From NCBI GenBank assembly GCA_039105265.1, contig JAPFFF010000007.1, forward strand, positions 3,038,001-3,102,000: a stretch of 64,000 nt of DNA, in the 5' to 3' direction. Position 1 is the stretch's first letter. Each line of letters opens with the position of its first letter. Under the pieces are notes generated by a model. The model made no database searches and had not been told where the DNA came from. It was given only the letters and a program-made list of their open reading frames with translations. This DNA is from Tritrichomonas musculus. Taxonomy: Eukaryota > Parabasalia > Tritrichomonadida > Tritrichomonadidae. This document shows, piece after piece, positions 56,768-64,000 of the stretch. Made by a program: the position numbers and the translations under genes.

Positions 56768-58633
56768 ATGAAAATTAGCAAAAAATCTGCAATTTTAGCT
56801 GGCTGTGCTACTGCAGCAGCTACAGGACTTGCTATTTATGGCGCTTTAAAGATTTTTGATGATAAAGACAGTGTTGATCCTTCAAAAGTTAAATATCCAG
56901 ATGTTACTTCATTTACGCCTCTCGATAATCGAATTCACGAACTAGCAGAACAATATGAACGAGATGCTGCCCAACTTCTTGCAGAACTTATTAGATTTCC
57001 AGAGGACCATCTTCAAGAAGATCCATTATGCGGAACAACTAATCACGAAAAACTTCGTCTAGAATTTTTACAACAGAGGATTATTGATTTAGGGGCAGTT
57101 TTAAGTAAATCAGATGTAAGCTTTGATGATTTTGGTAATCTTGTATGGCACGTTTCAGATCCTCAAGATCAAATTCCATTAAATGATCGAAAAGTTATAT
57201 ACCTAGACGCACGATCGGATACATTGCCTGTCAATAATGAACAGTGGCATGTTAAGCTTGGCAGTGGAATTGATGCTTATCAAGGATTAGTCGATCCAGA
57301 AACTGTCAAGAACGATGCATTACGTGCAGAACTTACATATGTACCATCACCTGATAGATGGAGGAGTCTTATATTCGGAAGTGGATCGGCTGATCAACTT
57401 CAAGGAATTGTATCTGCAGTTTTTGCTACCAAAATATTACTTGAAACAATTGATTTGAACTCACTTAAAGGATGCGTTGTTATTGCTATTGCTAGCGTTT
57501 CTGGTGTTGAAAACGCAGGAAGTTCAATTTCAAACCGATTTAGACGCCAACAATTAGCTAATTGGCAAATTCCTGATTGTGTAGTCCTTCTTCAAAGCAC
57601 TGGTGATATTCAAGAAGGACCATGTGGAATTTATATAGGACAACAAGGCTGCTGTCAAATTGAAGTTGAAATAGCAGGATTTGATTATAATGTTATACAC
57701 CATTGCAATTCAATTAAAATGAACCCTAATGAAAAAGCATCGTTTTCCAAACAAACAGATAATTCAAATAACGACAAAAAAGATTTGGATAATGAAAACG
57801 GTATAAAAGATCAATCTAATTATAATAAGGCAGATGATAACTCAGAAAATAGCACAGCAAACATATCAAATAATAACATTAATTTTGCAAGCCGACAAAG
57901 CAAAATGTCTGTTATTGAACATGGCTCTTTCATTATTGCTGAAGCAGAGAGCCAAGCTAAAAAAGCTTTCAAAAAGTGCAACTTTATGGGAACAGGATCC
58001 AGAAAAGTTCTTTTCACAAAAACCGAAATTTCGCATGATCCTTTGACACCTTCTCGTTTTTCATTCCGATTTGAAAGAAGAACAACTCAAGGAGAAACTT
58101 GGATTCAATGTATCAAAGAAATTGAAAATTTAAAGAGCGTAAAGCGTGCTCGTACTGATAACATGCAAATTCGCATTACAATTCCTCGCTATTCTTACCA
58201 AAGCTGGCGTGGAGTTCTAGCCGATAATGATATCGACTATCCCAGCTGGCTTACACCACCAGACAATGATGCCATTAAATTTGCAGTTGAAGCATATAAG
58301 CGAGTTATAACTCCTCATCTTGATATTCCGCCCAAATCCAAGGTTGAAGATATACCAAAATTCCCAAGAATTTCAAGATGGGTCTGCCCAAGTGATGGTG
58401 TTGGCTATCTTATTACTGAAGATCAGCACAGATTGAAATCTTATGACAAAGATTGGATTAAAAGAGGAAACTTCTTGTTTCCGCCTATTTTTGGTATTGG
58501 TGCTGGTTATGAACAGCATTCTGGTAAAATAGGAGAATATGTTCCAAAAGAGCAACTTTGGGTACCTATTTCAGTAGCAGCAAGGTTCCCTTCATTATAT
58601 GCTAATCATGGGAATCAGAATAATGAGGAATAA
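56768..58633 (+). CDS. M20-family (YgeY-like) peptidase homologue lacking metal ligands
   Basis: A 621-residue protein. Residues about 8-30 (AILAGCATAAATGLAIYGAL) are a hydrophobic anchor. The remainder follows the M20 fold in YgeY order: LIRFPEDHLQED, the position of the HxDT motif where this protein has LDARSDTLPV, GSGSADQLQGIVSAVFATKI, the EE position where it has VSGVENAG, PDCVVLLQSTGDI (E of EPT is Gln), GQQGCCQIEVEIAG, RFSFRFERRTTQGET, and YEQHSGKIGEYVPKEQLW near the C-terminus (His present). Thus His, Glu-Glu and one Glu ligand appear lost while Asp and the last His remain, suggesting a non-catalytic pseudo-enzyme. A low-complexity Asn/Asp/Lys insert lies at about 325-375. Membrane-anchored, function unknown. 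Confidence 0.8.
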   Translation: MKISKKSAILAGCATAAATGLAIYGALKIFDDKDSVDPSKVKYPDVTSFTPLDNRIHELAEQYERDAAQLLAELIRFPEDHLQEDPLCGTTNHEKLRLEFLQQRIIDLGAVLSKSDVSFDDFGNLVWHVSDPQDQIPLNDRKVIYLDARSDTLPVNNEQWHVKLGSGIDAYQGLVDPETVKNDALRAELTYVPSPDRWRSLIFGSGSADQLQGIVSAVFATKILLETIDLNSLKGCVVIAIASVSGVENAGSSISNRFRRQQLANWQIPDCVVLLQSTGDIQEGPCGIYIGQQGCCQIEVEIAGFDYNVIHHCNSIKMNPNEKASFSKQTDNSNNDKKDLDNENGIKDQSNYNKADDNSENSTANISNNNINFASRQSKMSVIEHGSFIIAEAESQAKKAFKKCNFMGTGSRKVLFTKTEISHDPLTPSRFSFRFERRTTQGETWIQCIKEIENLKSVKRARTDNMQIRITIPRYSYQSWRGVLADNDIDYPSWLTPPDNDAIKFAVEAYKRVITPHLDIPPKSKVEDIPKFPRISRWVCPSDGVGYLITEDQHRLKSYDKDWIKRGNFLFPPIFGIGAGYEQHSGKIGEYVPKEQLWVPISVAARFPSLYANHGNQNNEE

Positions 58634-59295
58634 AAATGTGTAAAAATTGTTAAATTATATTTCTAAGATTTAATTGAATTAAAATAACCATTTTATATTC
58701 TTATTAATCTATATTTTAAGTATTTAGAAAAGCCATACATTAAGACTTTTAAGAGAAAATTCCCAATAATTTGATTATTTTTTATTCTATAATTCATTGT
58801 TGTACAGATATACCTATTTCGAGATTCCATGAAATAAAAAAAATTACATTTGATTAATTAAATTCAATTATTACTGCATAATACTTTAAACTAAAATTAG
58901 ACTCATAATAAAATGATTCTTTTTATTCATTATGTAAATTTCTTGAAAGAATAAAAATTCTTCTCATTAAACTTCTTTATGAATTGTATAATCAGCCCTT
59001 TTGGTTAATAATCTTTAAATTCATCATTAATGAAGTTAATGTGATTTTCAAGACTAGCTGGCCATCGAGTAAATTTTTTGATAATGCATATAATGCAATT
59101 TCTCAAAACTCATTCAATATTTATCATTATTGTTTAAAAAAAATAGGTCTTTGATAAATGTTATATCTATTTATGGTGCTTTAAAGATGATATTAAAATT
59201 CAAATTTATACAAAAAAATCATTAAAAAAAATATGAACAGAGAGAATTAAAAATTATCTTCTCTCCATAAATATAGAAATAAATTTTTTTTTTAC
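58634..59295. other. AT-rich spacer
   Basis: Separates the M20-like gene from the VWA-gene block. No gene or repeat recognised. Confidence 0.4.
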
Positions 59296-60464
59296 TTAAG
59301 AAAGAGGCTTTTTACGAGCCGCTCCAATATCGTCAAGTGTGAATGTATTCCTAAGAACTCCATTAGCCATATCCTTAAGTATTTTAATTTTTCTATTTAA
59401 ATCTGCTTTTTGACGTTCATTAAGCGAAGTTTTCTTGATTTTAATTGAAAGTGCTTTGAGTTGGTCCTGTAATCTATTATCTCCACTTGCTCCTAATGTC
59501 TGTGCTTGTATTGTGTTTTCAAGGTTCTTATATTGCGATCTAAATTCATGATAAGTAACATTTTTTTTCATTTTTTTGTCGCTCTTGTCGACTGATGTTA
59601 CTCATACTCTCCCATCTGTAACAATAATGAGATGATCTCTGATCGAAGACTGATGAATCAGAACGTTTAGTTCTCAATTGATTTATCAGGAAGCAATATT
59701 TTGTTACATTTATGCTCACCTATTAGACGTAACTCAGTTTTGCCTTGCGGACAGACAGGTTCTTGTTCAAAAACAACTTTTTCAAGGAACAAATTAGCTT
59801 GATATGTTAATTGTTCTTTTTCACCTCCTTCTGCCATGAATACAATAGAGCCTCCATTCTTCCAAAACTTAATTAATACTTCAATAAAGTCACCAACAAG
59901 GTTTGGATCAGAATGCTTATTTGGATCAGTTTTATTTACAGGTAAAACTTTATAAGGAGGACCACAGAAAACCCAAACTGCGTAGTAATCACAGCATCCT
60001 GGGCGTGTTTGTCTTGTGAGCTCATCAATTGCTGATTCATAATCTTGAACCACTTTTAATTCAATGCCAAAATGATCGACTGCCGTTTTGATGCTTTTGA
60101 TAATGATTCATCAAATTTGCATTGTGCATTTTTGCCAAGCTTATTACGATAGAATGCTGGATCAGGTTTATCATGGATTGTGCTAGCATTCTTTAATGCT
60201 TGCGTCTTTTCGACATAAACATTTGATACTTTGCAAATCTGAATCTAAGTAATGAGAAAGACGATCAAGCATTCCTTTTGAAAGTGTACAATTAAATTCG
60301 AATTGTGATTTATTAAATTCTGGATTTATTGTACTGGAACTTGTGTCAATAAAACGTTTCATAACAATTGCAAACATTGTTGAAAGTTTGTCTGCAACAT
60401 CTTTACCAAAGATTGCATTGATTGATGCAATCTTAACAACAGAACGTGCATTATAATTTTTCAC
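59296..60464 (-). pseudogene. Deleted mosaic copy of the two-VWA-domain gene
   Basis: This segment is assembled from four blocks that each match the neighbouring fuller gene in the same order and orientation: 60098-60463 equals 63362-63733, about 59680-60097 equals 61860-62273, 59575-59650 equals 61070-61150, and 59296-59570 equals 60611-60885. Matching is near-identical in the second block and slightly lower elsewhere. Large internal pieces are missing between blocks, the N-terminal ~58 codons and their ATG are absent, and frames differ, so it cannot make the full protein. It probably arose by tandem duplication followed by deletions. Confidence 0.85.
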
Positions 60465-60610
60465 ATATTTAAATTATTAAGATAGAATAGCATTTGCTCA
60501 TTTAAAATCATAGTTGAAATAAAAAGTTTCATCTCTAAAGTGTTATTAAATAATAATAATAACAAAAAAATAAATAAAAAACTTTTTTATTTATTGAAAA
60601 ATGTTTCATT

Positions 60611-63600
60611 TTACTTAGGAGACTTCTTAAGAGCAGCCCCAATATCATCAAGTGTGAATGTTTTTCTAAGAGCTCCATATGCCATTACCTCAAGTGTTTG
60701 CATTTTCTTTTCAAAATCTACTTTTTGTGATGCATTAAGTGAAGTGTTCTTGATTTTAGTTGAAAGTGCTTTGAGTTGGTCCTGTAATTTCTTATCACCA
60801 TTTGTTCCTAATGTCTGTGCTTGAATTGCACTTTCAAGGTTCTTGTATTGCAATCTAAATTCATAATAAGAAGAAATCTTTGAAATTCCATCCAAAGTTT
60901 CCATATCTTGAGCAGAAAGTGATGCTTGCGGAATTTCATTACCACGAGTTAAAACTTTGTATGTGACATTAGGACAACCTCTACAGTAAGGTGCACCAAC
61001 GGAAAGATTACCTCCTCTTCCAATAACATAAGTTGTAACATATTTGAATTTGATGCTTTTTGCTTTCATTTTTTGGTCGCTCTTATCGATTGAATCTTCA
61101 TCTACTTGCCCATCTGTAACAATAATGAGATGGTCTCTGATCGAAGATCTACTACAAATATCAGCAATGAGCTCAGATCTTGTTCCTCCGTATCCTTGTT
61201 TTTGTGAAATAAATGTGCAAACGTTTCTATAGCCTGAGCTACGAATTGCACTATCCCACAAATAAAATTCATCATTGCTTTTGCGGTACTTATTGAGAAT
61301 TAAACTTAATTGCCCATGATATAAAGAATCTCCATTAACAGAATAAGAGCAGTCAATGCACCACAAGTTTCTTGGAAGCTTCAGAGGATCAACAGTTGGA
61401 ACAACAGGAGGCTTTGGTATTTCTTTAAACCTATCCCAAACAACGCCTTTCTTCGTTGTATGCGATATTGCCTTTGGACGCCAATCGCATGCTTGAATTC
61501 CAGGTTCCTGTCTCATATGCACTTCTGGACGTGCTGTCCATCCAGCGATATTTTGAATGTATCTGAATGTTCCATCAGTTGTCATCTCTGTGAAGCATTT
61601 TGTGAAGCCACAATCTATCACAATATCTCCGACATTTGTTCTTAAATTCGCTGGATAGAAAAGCGCACTTATGCCTCCTTCTGAATCACGTGCAAATGGA
61701 CGGAATGGCTTAATTTTTTCAAGGTCATATTCTGCATAAGAAATTGTGATGCCTTCAAATATCTTTCCAAGGTTGTGAGATAGCTTTGGTCTTTGGCATT
61801 GAGCAAACAATTGAGAACTTCGACTAAACGTTTGTTTATTGACCAATTTATCTGATTTATCAGGAAGCAAGATTTTGTTGCCTTTATGCTCACCTATTAG
61901 ACGTAACTCAGTTTTGCCTTGCGGGCAGACAGGTTCTTGTTCAAAAACAACTTTTTCAAGGAACAAATTAGCTTGATATGTTAATTGTTCTTTTTCACCT
62001 CCTTCTGCCATGAATACAATAGAGCCTCCATTCTTCCAAAACTTAATTAATACTTCAATAAAGTCACCTACAAGGTTTGGATCAGAATGCTTATTTGGAT
62101 CAGTTTTATTTACAGGTAAAACTTTATAAGGAGGACCACAGAAAACCAAAACTGCGTAGTAATCACAGTATCCTGGGCGTGTTTGTCTTGTGAGCTCATC
62201 AATTGCTGATTCATAATCTTGAACCACTTTTAATTCAATGCCAAAATGATCGACTGCCGTTTTGACGCATTCTGTCTTGTTTGGATCTGATGATTTGAAT
62301 ATATAATCAGGATGAACAAATTCTTTTTCGTTTTCAGGATTTAATGTTACATCCCACAGCATTACAAACAAAATTTTCTGTGTCTTTAGGAAATCCTTTG
62401 TATAAAGCTCGGTATTTTTACATTTCCGATATCTTGCTCTTCGTTATAAAAGTCACTAATGGCATCAAGAGCTGGCATAATTCCATGCAATTCAGATTTA
62501 AGAGATTGGTAAGATGGAGTTGATTCATTTCTGATTATTAAGCGCATTGCATCATGTGCAGCGGAAACAACTTCTGAATGGTCATCTGGACGTGACATAC
62601 TAATTGATGGCCACTCTGGAAGTTTATTTGTGAGTGAATCACCATAAATTGAAGCAATGCCTTTCATAATATTTGATGGATTTGGTGAATAAATGATTTG
62701 TGGGAATAGTTTTTCGATGCCCTTTTGATAAATGCCTAAGCCAATACCGAAAGCCGCAATACCTGATTGAACACAAATATTGATGGCATCAATAATACGG
62801 CTACGATCTTTTTCTTCGAAGAGACCATCGGTAAGAACAAGGAGAATACTGGAGTATTCCGTCGACGTAAATCAAATGCAGAATGAATTGCAGATGCAAG
62901 ATCGCATGTCAGAATTGGATTGGCTAACAAAGAAAAGAGAGTAGGCCAAAGAGGTGATTTATTATTTGTTGCACGATTTGTTCCTACTTCTGAGCAAAGA
63001 ATCATTTAAATTAAATCAAAGCATGGAAGATAAATTGAAGCAAGAGAAGATAAAACATTACGAACTGTTTGAAGAGAGTGAGGACCAGAAAGATCATGGA
63101 AACAAGATATTGATGGATCAATCACAATTGTGACACCATAATTTCGTACAAGTCCTCCTTTTTCCTCAAGATAAATAAGAGGATCTGGTACTGGGTTAAT
63201 TAAATTCAAAATTAGAGCTGTGATATCGAAGTCTGTTCCTGTTGTTGATAATATTGTTTGTGATGCCTTATTTGGTTTAAATATTGTTTCAAGAGCAGCC
63301 TGACTTAATTTACGACGATTCTCAATAAATTTATTCACAAAGTTCTCATATTCAGCCTTTGATAATGATTCATCAAATTTGCATTGTGCAATTTTGCCAA
63401 GTTTATTACGATAGAATGCTGGATCAGGTTTATCATGGATTGTGCTAGCATTCTTTAATGCTTGCGTCTTTTCGGCATAAACACCACATTTGATACTTTG
63501 CAAATCTGAATCTAAGTAATGAGAAAGACGATCAAGCATCCCTTTTGAAAGTGCACAATTAAATTCGAATTGTGATTTATTAAATTCTGGATTTATTGTA

Positions 63601-63908
63601 CTGGAACTTGTGTCAATAAAACGTTTCATAACAATTGCAAACATTGTTGAAAGTTTGTCAGCAACATCTTTACCAAAGATTGTATTGATTGATGCAATCT
63701 TAACTACAGAACGTGCATTATAATTTTTCACTTCTGTTTCAAAGCTTTGCCATGTTTCTTCAAGGAACTGAAGGTTTTGGCCTGTAAGTTCTGTTGATTT
63801 GATGAAAACAAATCCAAATGAAATCTTGTCGTTGGTCAAAATTAATTGTTCATCAAGACCATCATTTAAAGTGAAAATCGCTCGATATGGCTTGGGTGTA
63901 TAATTCAT
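60611..63908 (-). pseudogene. Two-VWA-domain protein gene, interrupted by a stop and two frameshifts
   Basis: From the ATG at 63906-63908 (MNYTPKPYRAIFTLNDG) the coding sense runs to 60611, about 1090 codons. A helical N-terminal part is followed by a first VWA-like domain (IVIDPSISCFHD with D-x-S-x-S, then LVLTDGLFEE), a central alpha/beta part (VMLWDVTLNPENEKEF, YYAVLVFCGPPYKVLP, NGGSIVFMAEGG), a second VWA domain (LWCIDCSYSVNGDSLYHG with D-x-S-x-S; HLIIVTDGQVDEDS) and a helical C-terminus. There is one in-frame TAA at about 63006-63008 and frame changes near 62860 and 62417; the protein otherwise reads smoothly across them. So it is a recent pseudogene or carries sequencing errors. The family is a VWA-type cytoplasmic scaffold that I cannot name. 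Confidence 0.75.
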
Positions 63909-64000
63909 TTTTTCAAATGCAAATTACATTGAGCTCGCAAGCTTTGTTCTGTAGCGTTTGATCAGCAAGCAATCACAAATACGCTGCAGTACAGACACAG
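63909..64000. other. Upstream flank of the VWA gene
   Basis: The last ~70 bases are distinctly GC-richer than nearby spacers (GAGCTCGCAAGC, GCAAGCAATCACAAATACGC) and may belong to another element or gene beyond the window. No frame can be supported. Confidence 0.3.

Noticed and set aside
1-64000. tRNA, rRNA or snRNA genes
   Set aside because: I looked for T-loop (GGTTCGAA-like) and clover-leaf patterns in the spacers and found none convincing; a covariance-model search would settle this.
1-64000. CRISPR-like arrays
   Set aside because: The only regular repeats are coding (54, 120 bp) or 14-bp tandem units without unique spacers, and the DNA is eukaryotic.
1-64000. Spliceosomal introns
   Set aside because: All named genes read through without interruption; no GTATGT...ACTAACACACAG pair typical of trichomonad introns was found.

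Overview
The window reads as nuclear DNA of a trichomonad (Parabasalia), most likely a Tritrichomonas-type species. The evidence is: AT-rich DNA with dense, apparently intronless genes; a protein with the trichomonad-specific initiator-binding domain (IBD) at the left edge; initiator-like TCAYW boxes a few bases upstream of many start codons; an M3/M5-like box pair at the uS10 gene; a BspA-type leucine-rich-repeat protein; and many lineage-specific ARM-like, coiled-coil and Asn/Asp-rich proteins. The species itself is an inference.

Layout. 1-2117: partial IBD transcription factor and a CDK8-like kinase, both on the minus strand. 2118-9980: gene-poor. It holds a decayed inverted-repeat element (about 2355-3214), a fossil virus-like element with 38-bp terminal inverted repeats (3763-7919) carrying an HNH nuclease frame, relics of a host gene (7963-9207), and two hairpins (9222-9350). 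9981-24524: coronin, LCMT1-type methyltransferase, PPTC7-type phosphatase, an EGF/IPT membrane protein, ARM-like protein, ribulose-phosphate 3-epimerase, GRWD1/RRB1-like WD40 protein, a divergent histone H3, a ubiquitin-like protein and a BspA-like protein. 24888-45000: UBX-like protein, three MITE-like insertions (two of one family), an RRM-like P/Q-rich protein, ribosomal proteins uS10 and eL24, a 40-residue-repeat protein, SGF29, coiled-coil proteins, a gamma-tubulin-complex protein and a probably acylated small protein. 44668-58633: TBC RabGAP, a 1610-residue alpha-solenoid protein, exportin-1, a BTB/discoidin-like protein and an M20-peptidase-like protein lacking most metal ligands. 59296-63908: a broken two-VWA-domain gene and beside it a deleted, mosaic copy of the same gene.

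The genes are mainly housekeeping and lie independently on both strands with intergenic gaps of 50-1000 bp, with no operons. Functional threads include transcription (IBD factor, CDK8-like Mediator kinase, SGF29 reader of H3K4 methylation, H3 itself), PP2A control (LCMT1), ribosome production (GRWD1, uS10, eL24), nuclear export (exportin-1) and cytoskeleton (coronin, GCP). No wholly new multi-gene system is evident. The most unusual items are the TIR-bounded element, the short MITE families, a recurrent ACTTTTTGA motif next to start codons and also inside two palindromes, the CDK8-like kinase with an altered catalytic loop, the M20 pseudo-enzyme, the divergent H3 core, and the VWA-gene mosaic.
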